A stretch of 64,000 bases of DNA, from assembly GCA_963556695.1 (NCBI GenBank), contig CAUWAG010000008.1, forward strand, positions 620,001 to 684,000, read 5' to 3'. The position numbers and the translations under genes were made by a program. This DNA is from Anthostomella pinea (Eukaryota > Ascomycota > Sordariomycetes > Xylariales > Xylariaceae). This document shows positions 43,659 to 54,057 of this stretch, in pieces. The notes below the pieces were generated by a model. It searched no databases, was not told the origin of the DNA, and was given only the letters and a program-made list of their open reading frames with translations. Position 1 is the first letter of the stretch. Each line of letters begins with the position of its first letter.

Positions 43659-46625
43659 ATGCCGGACGAAGATATGGAGATTACAACCGACCTTGGTCCT
43701 CACGGCTTTGGTGAGGATATCGACATAGATATCGATTTCCCCATTGCACAGCCTGACGAGGACATGGAGCTTGGCGATTATGACCAAGCGCAGGACATCC
43801 CGAACTTCAACACGGATACTCGCGATGAGTTGATGGCCGAAGGCGACGATGCCTCGTACGGCATGATTGATGCCGATGATATCGACCACAACGAGGCAGC
43901 CGCGGCGGCCAACGATATCGGGATTGACATTGGGGACACCGATGAGAATCTCTGGCAGCACGACTCTACTCGTGACGAGGCCTTTCGCAATACTTCTGAG
44001 ATTGACTACGCTGAGGACGCAGACACTGGCGCGGACAACATGAACACCGAGGCTCTCGCGCCAGGTGACAGCAACTGGCAGGAGTCATCAATGAACCTCC
44101 TCGCAGATTCAGTTGCTCAAGTTCAGGATGAGTCAGTGTACCAAGATCCTAATGCAACAAATGTGGCCAACGGTGGCCTACTGCCTTTAGCAAGTACAGA
44201 TGTTGCTCGAGGAGATGGATCTCAAGACTTTGGGGTATCCCAACATGGCGAGGATGCAGCCGAGGCCTCTGGCATTATTGGCACAGAAGCCAGCGCGTCG
44301 TCCGGGCAGCAGGAACAGCTAGGCCAAACAGCTGAAGGTACTGCGGAAATCCCAGAAAGCGGAAGTCCTGACAGCCATCAAGCCAAAGGCACCGACGAGC
44401 TGCCCTCCATCAGAGACACCAGTCCTACCCATGAAATGCCCAAATCTGGGAACCAGGCAGAAGAACAAGCCGTCCACCATCACGATGAAGTTGGCGAGAC
44501 TGAGTATGACGATACTGATGGTGACATTGCTACTGCAAAAGCGGAAGAATTGGACCCCACCGTGCCTTTGGAGCAAGATCTGGTAGACGGAGAAGATGCT
44601 GAGCCACAAGAGCACGATGGACAGGACGGAGCTACGACCGATTATAATGCTCCGGAAGATTCAGCTGGGGCCTCATACCCCGAGCTCACCAATGACCAAA
44701 CCCCCCTAGATGAAAGTTCCTCCACGGACCAACTGCGCGATGCCAAAGCCCCTGGAAGCCCGGCAGCTCGCTTAGAGCCCGAGGTTGAGGACTTACATCC
44801 TTCACCACCAGCCGGACAACAGGGTGCAGGCTCCGCTGCTGGCAACTCCCCCGTAGAAGCTGCAACTTCGATCGCGATTCGGCATGAGATGTATATTTCA
44901 TATGGCCAAACGGATTACAAACTCTTCGCTAAGTCCGAAGATGATGATACCAATCAGTATTTCTTGAGTGACATGTCAGCACTTGATCTGCCCCTTTCGC
45001 AGTTCATGTCGAGCTTGCGGGATGTCGTCTCTGAGGAAATCTCTCCTCTGGATGAATTGGTGTTGCATGTAGACGGGCTTGGTCTAGAGTTCTCAGAGGT
45101 AAGGACAAATTCCCGCTCAGTAGGTGAACAGATCCAACTAACTGTGCTACAGTCTACTGCAAATGATTTCCTCACCAAGTACACTTTCGGGGATGTGCTT
45201 CGTCTTTATGAAAGACTTGTCAAAAATGATGCAGCCGAATCTTCTCCAGACCTGTACACCTTTCTGATGGTGAAACCCAACTGCAATCAGCGCCTCGTGG
45301 CGCTTTTGGATAGCGCAAACGCAGGTAGAGGTCTTTCTGAGATTGCTGTTTATCGAGAATCGACGCCCTTTGAGGACGAGCTTGAGGACGAGCTTGAAAG
45401 CGAATCAGCGAGTCAGCATCCAGACATTTCACTAAATGGTGAAGGTGTTGATGAAGTATATCATCTCCTAGAAGGTGTTGACGAAGGAGCCGACGAGGAA
45501 GCCGACGAGGAAGCCGGTGAGGAAGCCGATGAGGAAGCCGATGAGAATGCCGCTGAGAATGCCGATGCATTCGACACGACCACGGGGGCCAACAACACTG
45601 CAGGAACAGATCATCACCGATCGCACACTTCGGTAGAGGATGCTCCAGCGGATGCAGACACATTCCAAGGTGAAGCCGCACAACTAGACGGGAACACCAA
45701 GGGTGGCGGAGATAACCCACATGCGGATGACCTGATTGACTTTTCTGATGAAGAACTCGATATACCTTCATCCACACAGGGTAACTCTCCCTTCTCATTT
45801 GTGTCCGTACCCCCTTTTGTTCGCGACTGGGAGAGCGGCTGTCAATGCGAAGACTGTTTTGAGACTATGCTCGAGCTGGTTGATGGAAGTTGGCAAAGGA
45901 GTAGTGAAAGACCAGACTTGTCCGATGGTGCTGTCGAGACCCATCTGTCTCACCAAGTCAACTTCCGGACAGAAACTCCCCCACATCTCGACGCATTAAG
46001 GACAGGCGCTCGCATCATACTTCCTACCCGCCATATCGCATCGGGTCCCCAACACCTTGAAACCACAAGTGCATACACTAACACTCATGTTCTTCAAGAT
46101 CAACCGGCCAACGAGTCGTTGCAAAACCACGCCCTCACTGTTCAGGAACCGCAAAATGGGCCTGACACTACCGAGGCTTGTAACATGAACCAACAGGCAC
46201 CCCCGGCCATGGCAGGCACGGTAGCTGGCGACTTTCTCAACTCAGACAACACCAGCGCCACGGCCACACTGAATGGCGACGACCAGGACGAAATTGACTA
46301 CTCAGACGACGATGAGGCAAATGGCGGTACGAACGACGCCAGTCCATCGAAGCACGGCTCTGGCGCTTCTGGATCCTTGAAGTTGCCCGTTGATGATGAG
46401 ATCACTTGGGAGTCCGAAAACGAGGACGCTAAGAAGGAAAGCATGACCACTTCCAAGCAGACGGTACAAGTGTCACCCTCATCTGCAACGTTTGGCAAGC
46501 GGACCCGGGACGATGCGGACGGGTCGGATGGCGCAGGTGAAGAGAACGGTATGTCCTCACCCCCCTGTATGTTTGGTAGCTTCCTTACTAACTTTGGTCC
46601 AGATAACAAGCGTCGTCGGTCTTGA
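43659..46625 (+). CDS. Long acidic nuclear protein, function unknown
   Basis: Two exons, 43659-46548 and 46603-46625; 970 aa. The intron has a GTATGT donor, ACTAAC branch site and CCAG acceptor, and is 54 nt, so reading through it also stays open. The N terminus is strongly acidic (DEDMEITTDLG, EDIDIDIDFP). Most of the protein is disordered and rich in Glu, Asp, Ser and Ala. One folded-looking block lies at residues ~405-570 (MYISYGQTDYKLFAKSEDDD; YFLSDMSALDLPLSQFMSSL; FLTKYTFGDVLRLYERLVK; MVKPNCNQRLVALLDSA). An (A/G)DEEADEE-type repeat follows (45475-45570). A short patch ESGCQCEDCF has paired cysteines. The tail has a bipartite nuclear signal, GKRTRDD and NKRRRS, assembled across the intron. 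I recognise the pattern as a conserved Pezizomycotina protein but know no function. Confidence 0.85.
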   Translation: MPDEDMEITTDLGPHGFGEDIDIDIDFPIAQPDEDMELGDYDQAQDIPNFNTDTRDELMAEGDDASYGMIDADDIDHNEAAAAANDIGIDIGDTDENLWQHDSTRDEAFRNTSEIDYAEDADTGADNMNTEALAPGDSNWQESSMNLLADSVAQVQDESVYQDPNATNVANGGLLPLASTDVARGDGSQDFGVSQHGEDAAEASGIIGTEASASSGQQEQLGQTAEGTAEIPESGSPDSHQAKGTDELPSIRDTSPTHEMPKSGNQAEEQAVHHHDEVGETEYDDTDGDIATAKAEELDPTVPLEQDLVDGEDAEPQEHDGQDGATTDYNAPEDSAGASYPELTNDQTPLDESSSTDQLRDAKAPGSPAARLEPEVEDLHPSPPAGQQGAGSAAGNSPVEAATSIAIRHEMYISYGQTDYKLFAKSEDDDTNQYFLSDMSALDLPLSQFMSSLRDVVSEEISPLDELVLHVDGLGLEFSEVRTNSRSVGEQIQLTVLQSTANDFLTKYTFGDVLRLYERLVKNDAAESSPDLYTFLMVKPNCNQRLVALLDSANAGRGLSEIAVYRESTPFEDELEDELESESASQHPDISLNGEGVDEVYHLLEGVDEGADEEADEEAGEEADEEADENAAENADAFDTTTGANNTAGTDHHRSHTSVEDAPADADTFQGEAAQLDGNTKGGGDNPHADDLIDFSDEELDIPSSTQGNSPFSFVSVPPFVRDWESGCQCEDCFETMLELVDGSWQRSSERPDLSDGAVETHLSHQVNFRTETPPHLDALRTGARIILPTRHIASGPQHLETTSAYTNTHVLQDQPANESLQNHALTVQEPQNGPDTTEACNMNQQAPPAMAGTVAGDFLNSDNTSATATLNGDDQDEIDYSDDDEANGGTNDASPSKHGSGASGSLKLPVDDEITWESENEDAKKESMTTSKQTVQVSPSSATFGKRTRDDADGSDGAGEENGMSSPPCMFGSFLTNFGPDNKRRRS

Positions 46626-49079
46626 TCCTTGCGACCTGGCCATCAACCCCCAATTCCTCTCAACCTCCCAGCCTTCCCCCAAAGACTTGCAGCGCAAGTC
46701 GTTACACCCGTATTTCGCTGATGTCGAACTTGCAGCGCCTGCGGTCACTCAAGTTCGAGCTCTTCGTCAAAGTGCCGGTCATAGAGTCTGTTTCGATTAC
46801 TAACAAAAGCAGGTTCGGAAAATGGTCACCGACTCCAGAATTTCCAAAACGGTAAGTCATAACGACAAATGATGGCGAGTGAGAGAATCGCCGACCTGGA
46901 CCGGGAAAGTAGGGCGCTACGGCTTGCATCTTGCGTCGCTTCTGATTTTCTGCTTTCACATGTCTCGTCATATCTTATACCCAGGATATCCATCAGCTGG
47001 TCAGGCGGATCTAGGCTGTTCAGGAGTTCCGGGAAAACACCCAGGCCTTTTGTGGTGCTACGGTGGTGGCTTCTCACGTAAGGCGTTCGCAAACAGAATT
47101 GTAGGAGTATCATGGCTCTCAGAGGGGTGTCAACTTGTATCTCAGTACGTGTATGGAGCACATGAAGGATGCTGAAGATGGCGTGGCAGCAATTGTTGGT
47201 CATCTGTGTGGATAGATCAGGTGGCAGTGCGGATGAATACACAACTACAAGTCCATGCGATTTGGTGTATAACAATGTTGATGTTCGAATTCGCGTGCAA
47301 TGAACTTCCAAAGCTATAAAAGTTTGAAGTGTGTCACCTAGGTAGCCGGATGACCGGAAGACTGTGTCATGAGGTTGACAATATCGATCTATACAGTGGA
47401 GACAGATTTGCTCCGCCTCTTGCCTCTGCCGTCAACAGCATTGACGATACGAGTCAGAAATTAGGTGGCCAATACGAGGCCTATGTCGCAAGCAGAACAT
47501 ATATGAGTGTACCGAGTGAACAAATGAAGGGCCAACTACATGCTGTTGGCTTGACAATGAATGATCGGCCGTTGGGGATAGGAAACACCGACAAGGAAAC
47601 GTCACTTCAATGGCGTGTTCCGCGTGTTCCGCGTGTTTGAAGATTGGCCCCCTGCACCCTGTTCTAAGTTCTAACTATCACGGCTCACGGGCCACGAGTA
47701 ATAAACGCCCGCCCGAGGCTGCATGCAAGCCTGCAAGGTACGGATAGGATGAGAGCCCTCGGCAGAGATGCAAGAGACGGAAGATAGGTGCAATGTGACC
47801 GACCCCTGGCGCCACGACTGCGTATGCTCGATGAGGCTGTGCCTGACACGCAAACTGGACACCGAGCTCATTGTGGGCCTGGGACACGATGATGTGCCAG
47901 ATGTGGGCAGGCGATTTTCTCAAGCTTCCAGCTAAAAACATTGGCGCCTCTCCGCCAATGTTTCACGTCGGCAGTGGTGGCATCTGTGTTTGTTTGATTG
48001 AGGAAGTACATACTTGGTAGGTAAGATACGAGTTGCCCGGCGCGGCCCTCGTCATTCATCTGGATTTGCATTGTTCATTATCTATTTTCCAGGGTTGCAT
48101 GCATCCCTGTTCTTCTGGCTCTTTGAAGACAGTAATCCGATCAAATGTTCCAATCACTGAATCAGTGGGCACATTACTGTACCTGGCAGAAGTAGACCTA
48201 ACCTCCAAGGTTGAGTAAAAGACCGGTACCCGTAACCCCAGTGGTCCAGGTCCCCCCGATCCCCATTGTTTCCCGGTCCCTGCCTTCAATTGACTGGGTG
48301 GCTGACTGGATGTTCCTGGCTCCAGCACCCGCTACAGTCACAGGCTTCAGCAGGTTTACCCGCCGAAGAGACATCCGTTGCAAGCCAGGGCGCACCAGGG
48401 GTACGTGACTCTAACCAAGTGGTGGGCCTCTGAAACTCTGCCACCACTCTTCAGTCCGGTCTTCAATCTTCAAGTGCTGTTCACTGTTCACTTGTTCGCA
48501 ACCTTTTGCATTTCGCACCACTGCACCTCGGCCTGCGCAAAGAGACCACGAAGCAACACTCTCTCCAGTCGGCAACCTCCATTCAACCAACCTGTCTGGC
48601 CTTTGACCTTTGACCTCGGACCTCCCCGCCCAACCTAACCGACTGTCGCAAAGCATCTCTTATCCCTTGGCTCTTCGACGCCTTGACGCCTCGCCGCTCG
48701 GCCCACCATCTGGCGATTTGCAATTGCCGATGCCCTGCATGACCCGACTCGAATAGGTCACGACAAACTGTCCCGTGTCAACGCCTGCACCGACGACTGT
48801 ACGACCGTCTACTGTCCCGTCTACTGTCTGCCGTCGGCCTTTCCCTGACTGGCGCAGCCGACTCCGCCGCTATTTTGGGCCATCGTGGCATCTGCTGATC
48901 CAGGGTGCCACGCGCAAACGCACACCTGAACCCCATCACCGACAGCCCTCGCCCGGCGCGAGATCGCGACCCTTGGTAGTAATCACCATCATCATCGTCG
49001 GCGACCGCGTTTTGACCGCCGACCACATCACACCCGCTTTGGCTGCGTTCAGGGTCGCTGCCAGCGCATTCTTTGCAAG
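46626..49079. other. 2.45-kb gene-free region
   Basis: Begins with the 3' UTR of the acidic protein gene and ends with the promoter and leader of the NIPA transporter. A short 9-bp tandem (CGTGTTCCG, three copies) lies near 47612-47638. The longest frame here (minus 46826-47311) has no protein-like features. Confidence 0.45.
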
Positions 49080-50746
49080 ATGATGTTAGACGAGAAGTAC
49101 GATTGCCCTTTCTCCCGCCTGGGCACCTCGACCCATCTGCCATGCCTCCCGGACAATGCGACAATGTCGTAGCCCTTTACGATCCTGGGCTGACATGGAC
49201 CTTCATACAGGTATATCGGATTGGCGTTGGCCATATCGTCAAGTTTGGCCATTGGTAAGTCCGAATTCACCTGAGAAGGAGCCTGCCACTCGCATCGCAC
49301 ACATCTATCTAACTGTCTTTGTCCCGCAGGCACGAGTTTTGTCATCACAAAAAAGGTACGCCAACCCAGACCACCACGAGCTAATCATGGCCGGACCTCC
49401 TCCAGCCGACATACTCTACCTACCATGACGAATCGGAACTGATACATCCCAGGGTTTAATACAATCAGAGGAGAAACATGGTTTCTCTGGCGATGGTTTC
49501 GTATACCTGAAGAACCCAATATGGTGGGCAGGAATCGTGACCAGTAAGCATCTTTCCCCAGACGATACGATTGGCAGCGAGGCTTACGGCCGGTGTTTTA
49601 GTGATTGTGGGAGAGATTTGCAACTTCGCAGCATATGCCTTCGCCCCAGCCATTCTGGTAACGCCATTAGGCGCCCTTTCAGTCCTGATAGGGGCTGTTT
49701 TGGGCTCGTACTTCTTGAAAGAAGAGCTAGGGACATTGGGGAGACTGGGCTGCGCCATCTGCTTGTTGGGAGCCATCATTATCGTGCTTCATGCCCCCCC
49801 AGATGAGGACATCACGAATCTCGACCAGATCTTGCATTATGCCATCCAACCAGGTGAGTAGAGAGCAGCAGTGTTACGAGTGGTTGCAAACGTAATTACT
49901 AATGCCGTTTTAAGGCTTCCTGTTCTACTGCGCGGCCGTAGCAGTGTTCGCGAGCGTCATGATCTACAGGATCGCTCCAGTGCACGGGAAGAAGAACCCT
50001 TTGATCTATCTCTCGATCTGCTCGACCGTCGGCTCCGTGTCGGTCATGTCTGTCAAGGCGTTCGGCATTGCGTTGAAACTCACCTTCAACGGCAACAACC
50101 AGTTCACTCACCCTTCGACCTACGTCTTCATGATCACGACGGCGGTCTGCATTCTAACCCAGATGAACTACTTCAATAAGGCATTGAGTCAATTCAGCAC
50201 GCAAATGTATGGTTACCCCTGAAGTAGGCGACGGTATTGGAGTGAAACTGACGTTGAATTAGTGTGAACCCCCTCTACTACGTTACCTTTACCACAGCTA
50301 CGCTCTGCGCCTCGTTCATCCTCTTCTCCGGATTCAACACTACAGATGTGACCAACACCCTTTCGCTGTTGTGCGGCTTCCTTGTGACGTTCACCGGTGT
50401 CTACCTGCTAAACCTTTCACGACGGGATCCTCATGGAACCAAGATGCTGGCTGGACAGGCTACCGATGTCGGAGGGACGGACATGATCTCGAGCATTCAG
50501 ACGCGACTCAGTATGCAAGCTCGGAGAAGCACGGATCGCCGGTTAAGCGAGGGAAGTAGGGGCCACACCGATAGAGACGGATTGATGCGTGCATACGATG
50601 AAGAACAAGCGTCGGGTGGGTTTGGATTGACCGACCTCGCGGAAGACAGCGATGACGAGTCATCAAGACGGCCACGCGCCAATGGACACCAACGGAAGGA
50701 ATACGAATCCATCGAGATGGACAACCGCAAATCGTCAGAGCGATGA
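49080..50746 (+). CDS. NIPA-type magnesium transporter (DUF803)
   Basis: Seven exons: 49080-49096, 49211-49254, 49330-49355, 49453-49543, 49602-49853, 49915-50206 and 50263-50746; 401 aa. Exons 1-3 are tiny (17, 44 and 26 nt), yet together they give the conserved NIPA start: LDEKYIGLALAISSSLAIG then TSFVITKKGL. The rest matches the family: GFVYLKNPIWWAGIVTMIVG, NFAAYAFAPAILVTPLGALS, VLIGAVLGSYFLKEELG, the conserved KKNPLIYLSICSTVGSVSVM and VKAFGIALKLTFNGNNQFTH, TQMNYFNKALSQFSTQ, and PLYYVTFTTATLCASFILFS. Nine or so membrane helices are expected. NIPA proteins carry Mg2+ across plasma or endosomal membranes. A soluble Ser/Asp/Arg-rich tail of about 100 residues follows. Either of two adjacent ATG codons could be the start. 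Confidence 0.94.
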
Positions 50747-52173
50747 TGCTACTGTACCAGACTCGTTTTAGAGGCGAATTAGCACTCTATCACTCATGCA
50801 TGACCTTAACAACATACCCACGACCGCATCTGTATATTTCTCTCTTACCGGCGAATCCATTTCACATCACGAGGCTAGACATATTACGCGCAATGTTTCC
50901 ATGGGGTGGAAAACGATCTACAGTCACGGCTTCTTGTTGGAATCTAGATTTGAATGGGTCACACGAACCCCTTGGACGACAGGGAATCCGGCATTCTTAC
51001 ATTGGAGTTACGTATCTCCCTCAAGAGGAGGGAAAGGGAACCATGGGAAGCAAATGACGGGCGTTCCGGGAAGCATTGATCTGTTTTGGGGGCGCATTTA
51101 TAGGAAGGGCCGCCGCCCTGGTGGGCACTGGAACGGCGTTGTGTGGAAGACATGTGAATGTTGATGGAAGTGGACCAGCAGCAAGCTGCCTGGGTGTGTG
51201 CTTTCGTCTACCTCTTATCATCGTCTTATCTATCTGTCTACCTGATATCTTGCTGTATGAGTATTGTATGGGAAAGCAACGGGAGATAAACACGTCTTGT
51301 GATGCGAGACGAGAGCAAGGGTATGTCTTCACACTGGAGACTGGACGACATACATTTTAGATGTATGAAAGCTGTCAAAAACTATCCATGGGCAAGATGA
51401 CAGCAGTTAGAACGGCTACATTGAGTGGGCGTGATGTCGTATGCACGCAATTCAAGCTCAATGCCCGCAAGACGCGGTGACAGGTGGTGGTGCTAGTCGT
51501 CTCTGGTTTGGATTGAACGATCAATGAAGTCGGGTGAGTAGGTATTCTTAATCAGAGACATGTAGCGAGAACGGCATTCCGAGTAACACATCAGGGAATG
51601 GTTGGATTCCACCTCTGCCAATGACAGTATATCTAATCTAATGCAGCTGCTGAAACGCTAATAGCATGAGGTCATACGGACGGCGGCGGTGTTGTTTCAA
51701 TGGTTGTTGAAAATACCTGCCTTCTGAAGCAAGATCGACTTGACTGAAGGAAATGCATATCGTGGAACAAAGGTATAAAAAGCGCATTAATTGTACCAGG
51801 ATCGAGTCAAGCTTGTAATTTGGCGACCATGAGGAGAATACCGACGTAACCAGTATTTGGGAGTCATACTAGCTGAATAGTCGAATATCACATTATCATC
51901 ACTAGTTATCAAACTCAAGACCGTTGGTATGTGTTCACTCGTGACGATTGCTATATCGCAGTCTACGGCTCTCCTCAGCGGGTAGATACCGTTACAGCCC
52001 AGAATCGACCATGGGAATCCGTTTTTGTCTGTTCATATTCCCTCCGTGCAATGCAAATGATCATCAAGACGCCGAAAAGTTGCCCGTGAAGAACCAACTC
52101 CATTTCTTCGCATTCAGTCCACTACCACTGCCCCTGTCGCGGGTTGAGGAGTCCAGCACCGACCGCCTCAAGC
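50747..52173. other. Convergent 1.43-kb spacer
   Basis: Lies between the NIPA gene (+) and uS3 gene (-), and so holds two 3' UTRs. The middle is AT-leaning with no coding frame and no repeat seen. Confidence 0.5.
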
Positions 52174-53107
52174 CTATTCTTCGGCCGGAGCGGCCTCCTC
52201 TTCACCACCCTCCTCGGCAGCGCGGGCGGCCTCGGCCTGGGCCTGGACCTGTGCAGCCTTGGCACCGTAGTCCTGGCTCATGGGGGTGACGATGCTCGAC
52301 TCCTCCTTGGGCTCGATGATGGTGACGGCGTCGGGCAGGGACTTGGACGGGCCGGCCTTGCCTTCGGGGTCGGAGCCGCGCATGATCTTGACCTTGATAC
52401 CCAGCACACCTTGTCGCAGCAGGACGTGACGAGTGGCGTGGTCGATGAAGTCGCGGGCGGGCTGACCGGAGTGGATCATGAAGCCGTCGGTGAACTTCAT
52501 GCTCTTGGCGCGGGCGGCACGCAGCTTACCCGAGACGACGACCTCGCAACCCTTGGCGCCGCTCTCCATGATGAAGCGCAGGACACCGTAGCAGGCGCGG
52601 CGGACGGCCAGACCGTTCAGCAGCTTGTAGCGCAGCGACTCGCACTGGGCGACGGCGGACAGACCGCGGTTCTGGACCTTGGCGGCATAGAGGGAGACGC
52701 TGTTCTCGGGGAACTTGAAGCGCTTCTGGATGAGGGAGGTGAGCTCGCGGATGCGGCGGCCCTGCTCACCGAGGACCTCCTGCGTGTGCGTGGCGCGAAT
52801 GATGATGTCGGTGACGGTGGGCGTGACGCGGACCTCGACGCCGGAGTAGCCTTCCTCGGCCAGCTCGCGCTGGAAGAACTCGTTCAGCTCGGCGTAGAAG
52901 ACACCGTCAGCTACGAACTTTCTGCGCTTGGAACTGTGGGAGACGACATGTCAGCCTGTTGATCAGGGTCGGTCGTTGTGTGAGGTCCGACTTGAACCCT
53001 CCAATCTCGAGAATGGAGGGGCAGGCGGTTCGGGTGAAATTGGCAAATGCATCGCTGTCTGCTGAAAGAGAGATGCCAACTTACATCTGAGCACCGGGAG
53101 TGGCCAT
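52174..53107 (-). CDS. rps3: 40S ribosomal protein uS3 (RPS3)
   Basis: Two exons, 53107-53085 and 52933-52174; 260 aa. The 151-nt intron follows codon 7, the usual early position in fungal ribosomal protein genes. uS3 sits at the mRNA entry channel of the 40S subunit. Features: [20 protein letters not shown] at the N terminus, the KH domain [20 protein letters not shown] with its [11 protein letters not shown] (GxxG-like) loop, the channel-lining [20 protein letters not shown], the C-terminal domain [20 protein letters not shown], and [14 protein letters not shown]. The tail is Ala/Glu-rich ([18 protein letters not shown]). Codon choice is strongly GC3-biased compared with neighbours, as expected of a highly expressed gene. 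A long open frame on the opposite strand is a shadow of this bias. Confidence 0.97.
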
Positions 53108-54057
53108 CTTGACTGATTTTCCTCTTGGTTGATGACTGCTCGAAATGTGGTGGGGTGGAGGAGGTTGATGGTGGTCGGTCGGTCGGTCGAGCTGCGGGAT
53201 GGGCGATGCACTTCTCACGAAAAATCGAAGAGCAGGCCGACTTTGGTGGAGGTTGCGCTGACAGTGGTAATACACTGTTTGAATTTTGGGCGCAATTGTG
53301 CTGGCTTAGGGTTTGTGTGGTCCGGCAGCTGAGACCGTCCACTATCTTATCATGAACGATAAGATTGGCGGGCTGCAGATGTCCTTGACGAGACAGGGGG
53401 CTGTGGCTAGTGTGACGTCGGTCATGTCTTCTCCGACCTGTCAGCCTTGCAGTCTGCAGGGGGTCTAATATGCTTATATACCATGTATCATGAGGTACCA
53501 AGGTACTGGAGAGACAAGAACAACGACGCCTACTAGAAAGAATTAACATATACAGGAATATATTCAGTGGATGTACCTCTCCGTTCCCAAACCTCTTCAG
53601 TCTAGACTGAGTATTCTTGGGACTATTCTTCGTGGTCACCGCAAAGTATGGTATTGTTCCTAGTCATGGGGGGATATTAGCATATATCGTATTAAGCATC
53701 AGCTGAGCCGGCTGGTCTGACCTGACGTTGCGGCCGGTCACAAGTGCCCGCCCACTTCGAACGTGTTGCCATGATCATAGGGGCCGCCGACCAAGAGAAC
53801 AGGCACAACCGGTCCTCTTCTTTGCTTTGAATGTCGACCGCCATGCACGACACTCCAAGGCTCAACCCTTAGAAGCCGCCGAGCGGTCACACCTCCTCCA
53901 CGCGTTCGCTGTACCTACCTACAGACCTATTTGCAGTGAGCCTTCGGGCAACCCAAGCTGCGCTGATCAAATGCGCCGCCAGCCCAAACGGCCACGCCAT
54001 CAACCCCCTTGAGTTCCCTTGAGTACTTCTCTGCCTGCAGTACACAGAGAAATCAAG
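53108..54057. promoter_or_regulatory. Divergent promoter, rps3 / myotubularin
   Basis: A 950-bp spacer. The part next to rps3 has repeated GGTCGGTCGGTCG words (near 53173-53190), an element of the kind seen near ribosomal protein promoters, though I cannot assign a factor. Confidence 0.45.

Noticed and set aside
46826..47311. 161-codon minus-strand frame
   Set aside because: No domain, no splice signals and a mixed composition in a region that reads as 3' UTR and spacer.
52144..52962. 272-codon open frame on the plus strand
   Set aside because: It lies exactly opposite the uS3 coding sequence and arises from its GC3-biased codons; the uS3 protein is unmistakable.
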